Origin: Janthinobacterium sp. GW456P
GTDB taxonomy: Bacteria > Pseudomonadota > Gammaproteobacteria > Burkholderiales > Burkholderiaceae_D
Direction of reading: 5' to 3'
Length of the DNA: 49,540 nucleotides
Assembly (NCBI RefSeq): GCF_002127655.1
Contig: NZ_NEHB01000013.1
Location: 38,402 to 87,941, forward strand
The position numbers and the translations under genes were made by a program. Shown here piece after piece: positions 10,103 through 20,006 of the stretch (within the stretch, counting starts at the first letter, position 1; every line of letters starts with the position of its first letter). The notes below the pieces were generated by a model. That model was given only the letters and a program-made list of their open reading frames with translations. It was not told where the DNA came from and made no database searches.

Positions 10103-10621
10103 TCACTTGTCCAGCGCCTTCAGCACCTTGTCGGTGATGTCGATGCGCGGGCTGGCCCACAGGGCTTCCTGCAGCACGATGTCATATCCTTCGATATGCG
10201 CCATCTGCTGGATGATGGTGTTGGCCTTTTCCGCGATGGCGCTGCGCTCTTCATTCGTGCGCTGGCTCAGGTCTTCGCGGAACTCGCGCTGGCGGCGCTG
10301 CAGCTCCTTGTCCAGCTCGAAAAACTCGCGCTGGCGCTTGGCGCGCTCCGCCTCGCTCAGGGTCGGCATGTCCTTTTCCAGGGCTTCGTTGGCCACCTTG
10401 AAGCGGGCAGCCAGTTCCTGCACGGCTTTTTCGCGCGAGCGGAACTCTTCGGCCAGCTTGGCGCTGGCCAGTTTGGCCAGCCTCGATTCGTTATAAATAC
10501 GTTCGCTGCTGATCCAGGCGATCTTCGACTCCTGAGCCTGCGCCTGCACCGGCAACAGCGAACTCCAGCACAATGCGATCACGGCAAGGGTCTTGGGCAG
10601 GGTAGCGGATGCGGTGTTCAT
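10103..10621 (-). CDS. skp: Periplasmic chaperone Skp/OmpH family
   Basis: A 172-residue precursor with a signal peptide (hydrophobic TLAVIALCWSSLLPV, probable cleavage after AQAQA, residue ~29). The mature part is mostly charged heptad-like helix (residues ~60-140, rich in E, R, Q) ending IDITDKVLKALDK. This is the tentacle-helix trimer organisation of Skp, which holds unfolded outer-membrane proteins for BamA. Position between bamA and lpxD is the canonical order. The gap to bamA is 51 bases with no terminator seen. Confidence 0.93.
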   Translation of the reverse strand: MNTASATLPKTLAVIALCWSSLLPVQAQAQESKIAWISSERIYNESRLAKLASAKLAEEFRSREKAVQELAARFKVANEALEKDMPTLSEAERAKRQREFFELDKELQRRQREFREDLSQRTNEERSAIAEKANTIIQQMAHIEGYDIVLQEALWASPRIDITDKVLKALDK

Positions 10622-10672
10622 GATACTCCATGGTCAAAAAGTTAAAGCTGTCGCCCCCGTTCAGATGGCCGG

Positions 10673-13009
10673 TTAGAAACCGGTGCCCATCTGGAACTGG
10701 AAGCGCTCCAGGCGGTCCGTCGGCTTGGCGTTCAGCGGCTTGGCGTAGCTCAGCTTGAGCGGACCCACCGGTGAAATCCAGCTGATGCCCAAGCCAGCAG
10801 AATAGCGCAATTGCGAGATCCGCATTTTTTCGCCTTCCTGGTAGACCTGGCCGCCGTCAAGGAAACCGAACCAGCGCAAGCTGCGGTCATTGCCCGAACC
10901 CGGGAACGGCATCTGCAGTTCCGCGTTACCGATCAGGCGCGAAGCGCCGCCCAAGGCATCGTTGGTGCTCGGTTCGACCGCGCCCAGCGAGGAACTCAGG
11001 TAGCCGCGCACCGAACCGATGCCGCCGCCGTAGAAGTTCTTGAAGACCGGATACACGTGCTTGCCGATACCGTGGCCGTAATCGATCTCGCCCTTCAGCG
11101 CCAGGGTGACCTTGCTGAACAAGGGACGGAAATACTGGTGCTCATAAATGGCGCGGAAGTATTTCTGGTCGCCGATCAGATCGGCCTCGAGGTTGACGCG
11201 CTGGTAGCGGCCGATCGATGGCGTCAGGGCGCTGTCGCGGCTGTCGCGCTGCCATGCCGCCGTCAGCGGGATGGAATTCGTGGTGGCCGAACCGATACCG
11301 TCGGACGGGCCGCCATTGTCGATCACGTACTGCTTGAAGCGGATCGGGCTGGTGATATCGGTTTCGATGCGCGAGCGCTCGGCGCCGATGCCGAAGAAGA
11401 CGGTGTCGACTTCCGAGAACGGCACGCCGAAACTGACGCGGCCACCGGTCTGCTTGATCTTGTAGCTGCCGATGTTCAGCGCCGGCGGTTCCGTCGTGCG
11501 CAGGTAGACTTCGAAGCTGCGCGAAATACCGTCGTCCGTGAAGTACGGATTGGTTTGCGAAAACGCGATCGTGCGGCTGTAATGGCTGGTATTGAGTTCA
11601 ATGCCGACCGTGTTGCCGCTACCGGCGAAGTTGGCTTGCGAAATCGATGCCGACAGGGTGAATTTTTCCGATTGCGAGAAGGCGCCGCCGATCAGGAAGT
11701 TACCGGTAGGTTTTTCCACCACAGTCACGTTGACGTCGACCTGGTCGGTCGTGCCCTGCGCTTCCGGCGTGTCGATGGTCACGTCCTTGAAGTAGCCGAG
11801 GCGGTCGACACGGTCGCGCGACAGCTTGATCTTGTTGCTGTCGTACCAGGACGATTCGAACTGGCGGAATTCGCGGCGGATGACTTCATCGCGCGTGGTG
11901 GTGTTGCCGGCGATATTCATGTGGCGCACGTAGACGCGCTTGCCCGGATCGATGAAGAAGGTGAAACCGACTTCGTGCTTTTCGCGGTTGATTTCGGGAT
12001 TGGCGTTGACGTTGGCAAAGGCATAGCCGAACGTGGCCAGGCGGTCCTGGATGCGCTTGTTCGTCGCCGTCAGGCGCGCGCCCGAATAGATGTCGCCTTC
12101 GCGCATCAGGTTCAGCGCTTTGAGCTCTTCTTCGCGGCCGAACATCTCGCCTTCGAACTTGGTGCCGGCGATCTTGTACTTTTCACCTTCGGTGATGTTG
12201 ATCGTCAGGTAGATGTCTTTTTTATCGGGCGTGATCGACACTTGCGTCGAATCGACCTGCATCTCGATATAGCCGCGGTCCAGGTAGTAGGACTTCAGCG
12301 CTTCGATGTCGCCCGTCAGCTTGGTCTTCGAATACTGGTCGGCCTTGGTGTACCAGCTGAACCAGCCGCCCGTGTTCAGGGCCAGCTGCTCGCGCAGTTC
12401 CTTGTCCGTGAAGGCCTTGTTGCCGACGATGTTGATCTGCTTGATGCGGGCCACCTCGCCCTCGTCGACGGCGAACACCACGTTAACGCGGTTGCGCTCG
12501 ATCGGCGTGACGGTGGTGGTGATCTTCACGCCGTACAGGCCATGCGACAGGTACTGGCGCTTGAGTTCCTGTTCCGCGCGGTCGACGGAGGCCTTGTCGA
12601 AAATCTTCGCTTCACCGACGCCGATTTCCTTGAGCGCCTTGACCAGCACGTCCTTTTCAAATTCCTTGGTACCGGTAAATGCCACGCTGGCGATGGCCGG
12701 ACGTTCCTCGACCAGCACCACCAGCACGTCGCCATCGGCTTCCAGGCGCACATCCTTGAACATGCCCGTCGCATACAGGGCCTTGATGGCGGCAACGCTC
12801 TTCTCGTCGGAGAACGTTTCGCCGACCCGCACCGGCAGGTAGGCAAACACGGTGCCCGCTTCAGTACGCTGGATCCCTTCGACCCGGATGTCCTTGACAG
12901 TAAATGGCTGGACGGCCAGCGCGTGGCCGGAACAGATGGCCATGACGGCGGCGCCGATCAGGCTGCGGCGAAAGGAAGGCAAGGCAAAACGAGCAGAATG
13001 TAATTTCAT
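10673..13009 (-). CDS. bamA: Outer-membrane protein assembly factor BamA
   Basis: Central Omp85 component of the BAM complex. The 778-residue precursor has a signal peptide (cleavage near GHALA, residue ~32), five POTRA domains (about 35-430, starting FTVKDIRVEGIQRTEAGTVF), and a 16-strand barrel domain with the lid-loop motif SVRGY. It ends in an aromatic beta-signal, FQFQMGTGF, with terminal Phe. Length is close to E. coli (810). It follows rseP by 83 bases and precedes skp, the standard envelope-stress-linked order. Confidence 0.96.
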   Translation of the reverse strand: MKLHSARFALPSFRRSLIGAAVMAICSGHALAVQPFTVKDIRVEGIQRTEAGTVFAYLPVRVGETFSDEKSVAAIKALYATGMFKDVRLEADGDVLVVLVEERPAIASVAFTGTKEFEKDVLVKALKEIGVGEAKIFDKASVDRAEQELKRQYLSHGLYGVKITTTVTPIERNRVNVVFAVDEGEVARIKQINIVGNKAFTDKELREQLALNTGGWFSWYTKADQYSKTKLTGDIEALKSYYLDRGYIEMQVDSTQVSITPDKKDIYLTINITEGEKYKIAGTKFEGEMFGREEELKALNLMREGDIYSGARLTATNKRIQDRLATFGYAFANVNANPEINREKHEVGFTFFIDPGKRVYVRHMNIAGNTTTRDEVIRREFRQFESSWYDSNKIKLSRDRVDRLGYFKDVTIDTPEAQGTTDQVDVNVTVVEKPTGNFLIGGAFSQSEKFTLSASISQANFAGSGNTVGIELNTSHYSRTIAFSQTNPYFTDDGISRSFEVYLRTTEPPALNIGSYKIKQTGGRVSFGVPFSEVDTVFFGIGAERSRIETDITSPIRFKQYVIDNGGPSDGIGSATTNSIPLTAAWQRDSRDSALTPSIGRYQRVNLEADLIGDQKYFRAIYEHQYFRPLFSKVTLALKGEIDYGHGIGKHVYPVFKNFYGGGIGSVRGYLSSSLGAVEPSTNDALGGASRLIGNAELQMPFPGSGNDRSLRWFGFLDGGQVYQEGEKMRISQLRYSAGLGISWISPVGPLKLSYAKPLNAKPTDRLERFQFQMGTGF

Positions 13010-13092
13010 TGGGGTTATTCAATGGGTAAATCAATGGACAACATACACAAAAGATTGCTTGTGCGACTCACGCAATGGCATCAACCAGCGTC

Positions 13093-14454
13093 CTAATTCA
13101 GCAATCGCAACACGTCATTAAAGACGGCAAGCACCATCAAGGTCAGCAACAAACCTATCCCCAGGCGCTGAGCAATCTCGCCTACGCGCTCCGGCAAGGG
13201 GCGTCCGGTCAAAACTTCCAGCGAATAATACAGCAAATGCCCGCCATCCAGAACAGGAATGGGTAGCAAATTCATCACGCCCAGACTGATACTGATGAAG
13301 GCGATGAAGCTCAGGTAGCTTACCAAGCCGATGCGCGCCGTCTGGCCCGCGTAATCGGCGATGGTAATCGGTCCCGTCACATTCTTCAGAGAAACCTGGC
13401 CGGTGATCATTTTGCCCAGCATTTTCAGGCTCATGACACTGGTATCCCAGACCTTGGCGGACGCCTTGGCCACGGCAGAGAACGGTCCGGAGGCCACGAT
13501 GATCATATCCGGCACCTGTCCCAGCTTTGCTTGTATCTTACCAACTGTTACAGCTCCCTCTGCCCCGGCGCCCGGCACGGCGTCCGGCGTAATGGGCAAG
13601 GTCAGGTCCTGGCCCTGGCGCAAGAGCCGCAATTGCAAGGTGCGGCCCGGCGCCTGGCTCAGGGTGGCGATGACGGCCGCCACGTCGTGCACGGGCTGTT
13701 CGTCGATGGCCAGGATCTGGTCGTTTTTCTGCAGGCCGGCGCGCGCGGCGGCGCCATCGGGCATGATTTCCATCAGCGTGGGCGCCGAACGGGCCAGGGT
13801 CAAACCCAGCTTGCCCAGCACGTCGCCTTCCAGGTCCGTCTCCGTCAGACTGGCCGTCGGCAAGGTCGCTTCCTGCTGGCCACGGTCGGGACGGCGCACT
13901 TCGATGCGCGCCGGCAGCTTGTCGAGGGTGGCCTGGATCAGTTCCCAGCGCAGCTCGGACCAGCTGGCCACGGGCTTGCCATTGACGGCTTCAACGGTAT
14001 CGCCGCCGCGCAAGCCGGCCGCATAGGCGGCGGTCTGTTCGGCCACGGGACCGAGCTTGCTCGACGGCTCTTCGATGCCATGCATGAACAGGCCCGCGTA
14101 CAGCACGATGGCGACGAGGAAATTGGCCAGCGGGCCGGCGGCCACGATGGCGATGCGGCGCCACACGCTCTGGCGCGTGAATTCGCGGCGCAATTCGCTT
14201 TCCGGCAAGTCGCTGAGGTCTTGCGCGCGGCTGTCGAGCATGCTGACATAGCCGCCCAGCGGCAGCGCGGAAATCGCCCATTCCGTCTGGTCCTTGCCAA
14301 ACTTGCGCGAATACACCACTTTTCCCATGCCAATCGAGAAACGCAGCACTTTCACGCCGCACCAGCGCGCCACCAGGTAGTGGCCCAGCTCGTGCAAGGT
14401 AATCAGTGAACCGAGCGCGACGATAAAAGCCAGCAACGTGGTGATGAGCGTCAT
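13093..14454 (-). CDS. rseP: Site-2 intramembrane zinc protease RseP
   Basis: Cleaves anti-sigma RseA within the inner membrane and clears signal-peptide remnants. The 453-residue product has the metalloprotease motif H21-E-L-G-H25 in the first membrane helix, a second-metal motif VLDGGH with D403 in a late helix, and further membrane helices at about 98-118, 375-398 and 425-445. The periplasmic part holds two PDZ domains (about 125-210 and 220-300). The start overlaps the dxr stop by 4 bases. Confidence 0.95.
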   Translation of the reverse strand: MTLITTLLAFIVALGSLITLHELGHYLVARWCGVKVLRFSIGMGKVVYSRKFGKDQTEWAISALPLGGYVSMLDSRAQDLSDLPESELRREFTRQSVWRRIAIVAAGPLANFLVAIVLYAGLFMHGIEEPSSKLGPVAEQTAAYAAGLRGGDTVEAVNGKPVASWSELRWELIQATLDKLPARIEVRRPDRGQQEATLPTASLTETDLEGDVLGKLGLTLARSAPTLMEIMPDGAAARAGLQKNDQILAIDEQPVHDVAAVIATLSQAPGRTLQLRLLRQGQDLTLPITPDAVPGAGAEGAVTVGKIQAKLGQVPDMIIVASGPFSAVAKASAKVWDTSVMSLKMLGKMITGQVSLKNVTGPITIADYAGQTARIGLVSYLSFIAFISISLGVMNLLPIPVLDGGHLLYYSLEVLTGRPLPERVGEIAQRLGIGLLLTLMVLAVFNDVLRLLN

Positions 14455-15635
14455 GCAGCCAGCCTTTGCGCGATATACGCTTGCGCGGCCGCTCTGGCGA
14501 GGCGGTCCTGCTCCATCACGGCGTCGATGCTCGAAGCGGCGCCATGCGGCACCGTCTCGATCACGTGCGCGATGACCCTGTCGATCTGGCGGAAGCCGAT
14601 CTGCTCATCAAGAAACGCTTGCACGGCCACTTCATTGGCCGCATTGAGCAAAGCCGGCGCCGTGCCGCCCGCGCGCAAGGCGTCGAAGGCCAGCGCGAGG
14701 CAGGGGAAACGGCGGAAATCGGGACGTTCGAACTGCAAGGTAGCCACTTGGGCCAGGTCCAGCTGCGCCACGCCGGAAGCGATGCGCTGCGGATACGCCA
14801 GCGCATGGGCGATCGGCGTGCGCATGTCCGGATTGCCCAGCTGGGCCAGCACGGAGCCGTCGATGTACGAGACCATCGAATGGATCACGCTTTGCGGGTG
14901 GATCAGCACCTCGATCTGGTCGGCCGGCGCACCGAACAGCCAGTGCGCCTCGATCACTTCCAGGCCCTTGTTCATCATGGTGGCCGAATCGACGGAAATC
15001 TTGCGTCCCATGGCCCAGGTCGGATGCTTGCATGCCTGGTCCGGCGTGACTGTGTCGAGCGTCTCGACGTCGCGCGTCAGGAAAGGGCCGCCGGAAGCCG
15101 TCAGCACGATTTTCGCCACGCCCGCCGCGCCTGGCGCGCGGCCATGGGCGTGCGGCATGCACTGGAAGATGGCGTTGTGTTCGCTGTCGATGGGCAACAG
15201 CACGGCGCCGTTGTCATGCACGGCATCGATGAACAGTTGGCCGGACATGACCAGCGCTTCTTTATTGGCCAGCAATACTTTCTTGCCGGCACGCGCTGCC
15301 GCCAGGGTGGGCGCCAGGCCGGCCGCGCCGACGATGGCCGCCATCACGCCCGTCACTTGCGGCGCGCTGGCGATGGCGCACAGGGCGTCCACCCCGTACT
15401 CGACTTGCGTATCGACGCCCTGCCCGCGCAGCAAGCGCGTCAGTTCAAGGGCGGCGTCGGCCGTGGCGACGACGGCGCGCTGCGGACGGAACCGCAGGCA
15501 CTGGGCGGCCAGTTCGGCCACGCGGCTGTGGGCGCTCAGCGCATACACGCTGTATTGCTCGGGATGACGCGCGAGCACGTCCAGGGTGGACACGCCGATC
15601 GAGCCGGTCGCGCCAAGAATGGTGATGTATTGCAT
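14451..15635 (-). CDS. dxr: 1-deoxy-D-xylulose 5-phosphate reductoisomerase
   Basis: Second enzyme of the MEP isoprenoid pathway; NADPH-dependent conversion of DXP to MEP. The 394-residue product has the Rossmann start [30 protein letters not shown], the metal/substrate loop [42 protein letters not shown] and [11 protein letters not shown]. All of these are hallmark segments. It feeds isoprenoid precursors to uppS, encoded two genes upstream. The gap to cdsA is only 8 bases. Confidence 0.97.
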   Translation of the reverse strand: MQYITILGATGSIGVSTLDVLARHPEQYSVYALSAHSRVAELAAQCLRFRPQRAVVATADAALELTRLLRGQGVDTQVEYGVDALCAIASAPQVTGVMAAIVGAAGLAPTLAAARAGKKVLLANKEALVMSGQLFIDAVHDNGAVLLPIDSEHNAIFQCMPHAHGRAPGAAGVAKIVLTASGGPFLTRDVETLDTVTPDQACKHPTWAMGRKISVDSATMMNKGLEVIEAHWLFGAPADQIEVLIHPQSVIHSMVSYIDGSVLAQLGNPDMRTPIAHALAYPQRIASGVAQLDLAQVATLQFERPDFRRFPCLALAFDALRAGGTAPALLNAANEVAVQAFLDEQIGFRQIDRVIAHVIETVPHGAASSIDAVMEQDRLARAAAQAYIAQRLAA

Positions 15636-15643
15636 GAGTTTCC

Positions 15644-16477
15644 TTAAAGCCAGCTGGCCACGAGGGCGGCAAATGGCAGGACCGGGATCAGCGCATCGAT
15701 ACGGTCGAGTACACCGCCATGGCCGGGCAGCAGCTTGCTGCTGTCCTTGATGCCGGCACGGCGCTTCAGCTGGGATTCGAACAGGTCGCCGACGATGCTG
15801 GCCGCGACGATCAGCAGCAGCACCAGCAAGGCCACCAGCCAGCCGCGGCGCAATTGCAGCTGCACGGCGAAGGTGTCTTGCAAGACCGGCAGCGATGGCG
15901 CGGCCACGATGGTGATGGCGGCGATCACCAGCACGGCGATGCCGCCGCCGATGGCGCCTTCCCAGGACTTACCTGGGGAAATACTTGGCGCCAGCTTGCG
16001 CTTGCCGAACGCCTTGCCCGAGAAATAGGCGCCGATATCGGCGATCCACACGAGGGCCATCACGGACAGCAGGTACAAAGGGCTATGCAGGAACAGGGCG
16101 ATGATGGCGACGAAGCAACCGACGATGGTCACCGGGTACACGAAGCTGAGCAAGGTATTGCCCAGGCCTTCGGTGGGCGGCAAGCCTGTTGCCAGCGAAG
16201 GCACGAAGCGGATCAGCCAGATGGCTACGCACAGGGCGAACCAGAAATTGAGCTGCGCCATGCCGTTGCCGACAAAAAACGTATACGCGAAGGCGGCAGT
16301 CCAGACGGCGGCGATCAGCAGCGCCTGGCGATTTTTGAAGATGCGGAAGCTTTCCCAGACGGCGGCGCCGAAGAACGCCGTGACGATCACGGCGAAGGCG
16401 GGGAAATAATTCAGATACAGAACCGGCAGCAAGACCGCCAAGAGGACCAGGGCGGTGATTATCCGTGTTTTCAGCAT
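15644..16477 (-). CDS. cdsA: Phosphatidate cytidylyltransferase (CDP-diacylglycerol synthase)
   Basis: Makes CDP-diacylglycerol from phosphatidic acid and CTP in the inner membrane. The 277-residue product has about eight hydrophobic segments and the family signature in its C-terminal part, [21 protein letters not shown] followed by [17 protein letters not shown], with the conserved acidic and Lys residues. Its ATG shares one base with the uppS stop (TGATG). The neighbours uppS and dxr are typical. Confidence 0.96.
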   Translation of the reverse strand: MLKTRIITALVLLAVLLPVLYLNYFPAFAVIVTAFFGAAVWESFRIFKNRQALLIAAVWTAAFAYTFFVGNGMAQLNFWFALCVAIWLIRFVPSLATGLPPTEGLGNTLLSFVYPVTIVGCFVAIIALFLHSPLYLLSVMALVWIADIGAYFSGKAFGKRKLAPSISPGKSWEGAIGGGIAVLVIAAITIVAAPSLPVLQDTFAVQLQLRRGWLVALLVLLLIVAASIVGDLFESQLKRRAGIKDSSKLLPGHGGVLDRIDALIPVLPFAALVASWL

Positions 16478-17244
16478 CAGTTTGTCTTTTCAGTTAATTG
16501 CGCGCTGGTGCGGCCAAAGCGCCGTTCGCGCTGCTGGTAAGACGCGATTGCCGCGTCGAGGCACTCGCCATTGAAGTCGGGCCAGAAAGTTTCGGTGAAA
16601 AACAACTCAGTGTACGCCAGTTGCCACAGGAGGAAATTGGAAATACGCTGCTCGCCGCCCGTGCGGATGAACAGGTCGGGCTCGGGTGCGTAAGCCATGG
16701 CCAGGTGCGGCGCCAGTTGCTCTTCCGTATAAGCGTGTCCGGCAGGCTGGCCATCGGCGAGCGCCTCGGCCGTCATTTTATTGACTGCCTGCATGATGTC
16801 CCAGCGGCCGCCGTAGTTGGCGCAGATGGACACCGTCAGGCGCGTGTTGTTCGCCGTCTTGCGCTCCGCATTGGCGATCAGGGTTTGCAGCTCGTCGTTG
16901 AAGCGCGACAAGTCACCCACCACCTTCAGGCGGATGTCGTTCGCATGCATCTTGACCACTTCGCGTTCCAGCATCGTGACGAACAGGCGCATCAGCATCG
17001 ACACCTCTTCTTCCGGGCGGCGCCAGTTTTCCGAGCTGAAAGCAAACAGGGTCAGGTATTCGACGCCGCGCTCGATACAAGCCTCGACGATGCCGCGCAC
17101 GGCGTCCGCGCCCTTGACGTGGCCAGCCACACGCGGCAGGAAGCGCTTGGTTGCCCAGCGACCATTGCCATCCATAATGATTGCCACATGGCGCGGCACC
17201 GTGCCCACTTCAGGTACTGCCGTTGTCGAACTCGAATAGATCAT
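16477..17244 (-). CDS. uppS: Undecaprenyl diphosphate synthase (isoprenyl transferase)
   Basis: cis-prenyltransferase making C55-PP, the lipid carrier for peptidoglycan and O-antigen. Recognised by [12 protein letters not shown] (catalytic D25), [26 protein letters not shown] and [26 protein letters not shown] with the diphosphate-binding Arg residues. Start ATG 17244 gives 255 residues; a longer frame upstream adds 15 unrelated residues. The 100-bp gap to frr contains a strong hairpin (17296-17326). Confidence 0.96.
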   Translation of the reverse strand: MIYSSSTTAVPEVGTVPRHVAIIMDGNGRWATKRFLPRVAGHVKGADAVRGIVEACIERGVEYLTLFAFSSENWRRPEEEVSMLMRLFVTMLEREVVKMHANDIRLKVVGDLSRFNDELQTLIANAERKTANNTRLTVSICANYGGRWDIMQAVNKMTAEALADGQPAGHAYTEEQLAPHLAMAYAPEPDLFIRTGGEQRISNFLLWQLAYTELFFTETFWPDFNGECLDAAIASYQQRERRFGRTSAQLTEKTN

Positions 17245-17295
17245 GAAAACACGAATACCAAAAAATAAAAGATAACTATTATGCTCCAAATAGCA

Positions 17296-17326
17296 CTGCC
17301 CGGAAAAGCCGTGCTTTCCCGGGCAG
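17296..17326 (-). other. Strong RNA hairpin between frr and uppS
   Basis: CTGCCCGG (17296-17303) pairs with CCGGGCAG (17319-17326), and the A/T-rich interior can extend the stem by about four more pairs with one bulge. On the minus strand it follows the frr stop by 18 bases, but no U-run follows, so it is not a canonical intrinsic terminator. It may be an attenuator, an RNase-processing or 3'-end-stabilising structure. Confidence 0.55.
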
Positions 17327-17344
17327 CGCCAAAAGGACTGAAAA

Positions 17345-17905
17345 CTAGACGGTCAGCACTTCTTTTTCTTTGTCGACAACCATCTTGTCGATGTCGGCAA
17401 TAAACTTGTCCGTCAGCTTCTGCACTTCTTCCGACGAGCGGCGCTCATCGTCCTCGGAGCAGGCTTTTTCCTTGACCAGTTTTTTCAGTGACTCGTTCGC
17501 ATCGCGGCGAATATTACGCACGGCGATCTTCGCGTCTTCGGCTTCGCTCTTGACCAGCTTGACCATTTCCTTGCGGCGCTCTTCCGTCAGCGGCGGCGTC
17601 GGAACGCGGATCAGGTCGCCCTGTGCCGATGGGTTCAGACCCAGGTCGGCGTCGCGGATGGCTTTTTCGATGGTGTTGGCCATCTTCTTCTCGTACGGCT
17701 GCACGCCGATGGTGCGCGCGTCGATCAGGGTCACGTTGGCGACCTGGGTCAGTGCCGTCGGCGAACCGTAGTACTCGACCATCACGTGGTCCAGGATACC
17801 CGTATGGGCGCGGCCGGTACGCACTTTGGCCAGATCGGCCCGCAGTGTTTCCAGCGATTTCGTCATGCGTTCCTGGGCATTCTTTTTAACGTCAGCTAAG
17901 GACAT
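17345..17905 (-). CDS. frr: Ribosome recycling factor
   Basis: Splits post-termination ribosomes together with EF-G. The 186 residues match the family's length and show the three-helix-bundle segments: [35 protein letters not shown], the beta-rich domain II with [38 protein letters not shown], and the C-terminal helix with DEFI-like [21 protein letters not shown]. An AGGAGAGCAG Shine-Dalgarno region precedes the ATG. A 168-bp gap to pyrH holds a 118-bp repeat element. Confidence 0.97.
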   Translation of the reverse strand: MSLADVKKNAQERMTKSLETLRADLAKVRTGRAHTGILDHVMVEYYGSPTALTQVANVTLIDARTIGVQPYEKKMANTIEKAIRDADLGLNPSAQGDLIRVPTPPLTEERRKEMVKLVKSEAEDAKIAVRNIRRDANESLKKLVKEKACSEDDERRSSEEVQKLTDKFIADIDKMVVDKEKEVLTV

Positions 17906-17922
17906 GCTGCTCTCCTGTGGTG

Positions 17923-18040
17923 ACGCCTGTTAAAACCTGCTGCGCATCGGCATTTGCGGCCTGCGATGCTCACCGTACCTTCGTACGGTTGCGCTTCTCG
18001 GCCACAACTTCCTTCCGCTCGCCACGGTTTTATCAGGCGT
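17923..18040. repeat. 118-bp terminal-inverted-repeat element (copy B)
   Basis: Its ends are ACGCCTGTTAAAACC and, in reverse complement, ACGCCTGATAAAACC (14 of 15 identical). At the centre is a perfect 7-bp dyad ACCGTAC-4-GTACGGT (17972-17978 and 17983-17989) inside a wider GGCC...GGCC pairing. It has the same length and plan as the copy at 41551-41668. It sits between pyrH and frr and fills most of that gap, in the same absolute orientation as the other copies, so opposite to the genes here. No target duplication is visible. It looks like a MITE or REP-type element. Confidence 0.75.
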
Positions 18041-18073
18041 TATTAATGATAACTACTATTAAAATTGTGTCTG

Positions 18074-18790
18074 TTACACGTGAACCAACGTACCTTCGTC
18101 TTCACCGAGAATCACGCGCATCAGTGCGCCCGGCTTGGTGATCGAAAACACCTTGATCGGCAGTTTCTGGTCGCGGCACAGGGCGAATGCGGTGGCATCC
18201 ATCACTTGCAGGTGCTTGGCGATGGCGTCGTCGAACGTGATCGTGTTAAACAGGGTCGCGTTCGGATCCTTCTTCGGATCGGCCGTGTAGACGCCGTCGA
18301 CCTTGGTGGCCTTCAGGACGATCTCGGCGCTGATCTCGGAACCGCGCAGGGCCGCTGCCGTGTCGGTGGTGAAGAAGGGATTGCCGGTACCGGCGGCGAA
18401 GACGACCACTTTGCCTTCTTCCAGGTATTGCAGGGCTTTCGGGCGGACATACGGCTCGACCACTTGTTCGATGCCGATGGCCGACATGACGCGCGCGGTG
18501 ATGCCGACATGGCGCATGGCATCGGCCAGGGCCAGGGCGTTCATCACGGTGGCGAGCATGCCCATGTAATCGGCGGTGGCACGGTCCATGCCTTGCGCGC
18601 CAGGCGCGACGCCGCGGAAGATATTGCCGCCGCCAATCACGATTGCCAGTTCCACACCCAACTTCGCCACCTCGGCCACATCGGCCACCATGCGCTCGAT
18701 CGTGGCGCGGTTGATGCCGTAGGGATCATCGCCCATCAGGGCTTCGCCGGACAACTTGAGGAGGACGCGCTTGTAGGCTGGTTTTGACAT
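18074..18790 (-). CDS. pyrH: Uridylate kinase (UMP kinase)
   Basis: Phosphorylates UMP to UDP; amino-acid-kinase fold, hexameric and allosterically controlled by GTP/UTP in the family. The 238-residue product has [62 protein letters not shown] and the ATP-binding region [19 protein letters not shown] 18790 is chosen over a longer frame (33 more residues, low similarity). The tsf terminator lies upstream, so pyrH-frr probably has its own promoter in 18791-18907. Confidence 0.97.
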   Translation of the reverse strand: MSKPAYKRVLLKLSGEALMGDDPYGINRATIERMVADVAEVAKLGVELAIVIGGGNIFRGVAPGAQGMDRATADYMGMLATVMNALALADAMRHVGITARVMSAIGIEQVVEPYVRPKALQYLEEGKVVVFAAGTGNPFFTTDTAAALRGSEISAEIVLKATKVDGVYTADPKKDPNATLFNTITFDDAIAKHLQVMDATAFALCRDQKLPIKVFSITKPGALMRVILGEDEGTLVHV

Positions 18791-18907
18791 GAGCTGGGGC
18801 TCCATAAATGAGGTTATTCGAGTATGACATGGCGCAGCGCCTTGCAGCGCCGGATAGGCGCGCGGGCTGCCCATGCCGCCGCCCGGCACGACAAGTGCGG
18901 GCGGGCC

Positions 18908-18930
18908 AAAAAAACGGGCCTCTCGGCCCG
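18908..18930 (-). terminator. Rho-independent terminator of tsf
   Basis: Stem CGGGCC (18915-18920) / GGCCCG (18925-18930) with a 4-nt loop, followed on the minus strand by a run of seven U. It begins 7 bases past the tsf stop. Confidence 0.9.
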
Positions 18931-18936
18931 CTTTAC

Positions 18937-19848
18937 TTACGCTCCCTGGGAGGCAGCCATCTGTGCTGCGACTTCTGCTGCGAAGTCGTCTTGCTTCTTC
19001 TCGATGCCCTCGCCCACTACATACATGGCGAAACCTTTGACGCTGGTGTTAGCCGCCTTCAGCATTTGCTCAACCGACAGCTTGTCGTTTTTCACGAAAG
19101 CTTGGTTCAGCAGGGAAACTTCTTTCAGGAACTTCTGTACGGAACCTTCCAGGCGCTTGGCCAGGATTTCCGGCGATTGCGCTGGCTTGCCTTCGGCGGC
19201 CGCTTTGGCTGCGTCTTCTTCGGCTTTCAGTTGTGCAACCGAACGCTCTTTTTCGATCAGTTCCGCTGGCACTTCGTTCGACGACAGCGACACTGGCTTC
19301 ATGGCGGCGATGTGCATGGCCACGTCCTTGCCGACTTGCTCATCGGCGCCGTCGAATTCGACGATCACGCCAATGCGCGAACCGTGCAGGTAGGAAGCCA
19401 GCTTGGCGCTGGTTTCGAAACGCTGGAAGCGGCGGATGGTCATGTTTTCGCCGATTTTGCCGATCAGGGCAGCGCGCACTTCGTCCAGGGTCTTGCCGTC
19501 GAGCGGCAGGGCCAGCAGGGCAGCTACGTCAGCCGGGTTGTGTTCCGCTACCAGACGGGCAGCGTTGTTGGCCAGTGCCAGGAAATCGTCGTTTTTCGCA
19601 ACGAAGTCGGTTTCCGAGTTCACTTCGACCAGGGCGCCTACGCCATTGGCGATGTAGGTTGCCACGACGCCTTCAGCGGTGATGCGCGCCGATGCTTTCG
19701 ATGCCTTGCCGCCCAGTTTGACGCGCAGGATCTCTTCCGCACGCGCCATGTCGCCTTCGGCTTCGGTCAGTGCTTTTTTGCATTCCATCATTGGTGCGTC
19801 GGTTTTGCCGCGCAATTCGCCTACCATCGCTGCTGTAATCGCTGCCAT
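18937..19848 (-). CDS. tsf: Translation elongation factor Ts
   Basis: Nucleotide exchange factor for EF-Tu. The 303-residue product begins with the UBA-like [41 protein letters not shown] and contains the EF-Tu-contacting TDFVAKN motif at 80-86. Later domains carry [18 protein letters not shown] and a C-terminal coiled-coil/NEXF-like region ([19 protein letters not shown]). An AGGAGAAACAC Shine-Dalgarno precedes the ATG. It follows rpsB as usual, but with an intrinsic-terminator-like hairpin and a second large stem-loop between them. Confidence 0.97.
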   Translation of the reverse strand: MAAITAAMVGELRGKTDAPMMECKKALTEAEGDMARAEEILRVKLGGKASKASARITAEGVVATYIANGVGALVEVNSETDFVAKNDDFLALANNAARLVAEHNPADVAALLALPLDGKTLDEVRAALIGKIGENMTIRRFQRFETSAKLASYLHGSRIGVIVEFDGADEQVGKDVAMHIAAMKPVSLSSNEVPAELIEKERSVAQLKAEEDAAKAAAEGKPAQSPEILAKRLEGSVQKFLKEVSLLNQAFVKNDKLSVEQMLKAANTSVKGFAMYVVGEGIEKKQDDFAAEVAAQMAASQGA

Positions 19849-19871
19849 GTGTTTCTCCTGATTCGGTGAGT

Positions 19872-19917
19872 CGATAGTCGCGGCCGGGCATGCATGCCTC
19901 GCCAGCGGTCACTATCG
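19872..19917 (-). other. Large stem-loop in the tsf leader
   Basis: CGATAGT (19872-19878) pairs with ACTATCG (19911-19917). The interior contains further GC-rich complementary stretches and a GCATGCATGC palindrome. On the minus strand it follows the rpsB terminator hairpin and ends about 23 bases before the tsf ATG. Function is inferred only: it may set EF-Ts translation or protect a processed 5' end. Confidence 0.5.
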
Positions 19918-19927
19918 TTTTTTTGTT

Positions 19928-19959
19928 AAAAAAAAGGGGGAGCTGCTGCCACCCCTTTT
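19928..19959 (-). terminator. Intrinsic terminator or attenuator between rpsB and tsf
   Basis: An 8-bp stem AAAAGGGG (19932-19939) / CCCCTTTT (19952-19959) with a 12-nt loop, followed on the minus strand by seven to eight U. It lies about 48 bases past the rpsB stop. In an rpsB-tsf operon this is expected to let only part of transcription through, giving excess S2 over EF-Ts, unless tsf has its own promoter. Confidence 0.75.
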
Positions 19960-20006
19960 CCCTTACTGCTGTGCATACAAACGGCTATCTTGCGACAGCC
20001 TGGCCA

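Noticed and set aside
10811..13003. Long plus-strand frame opposite bamA
   Set aside because: Antisense artefact in GC-rich DNA; bamA on the minus strand is complete.
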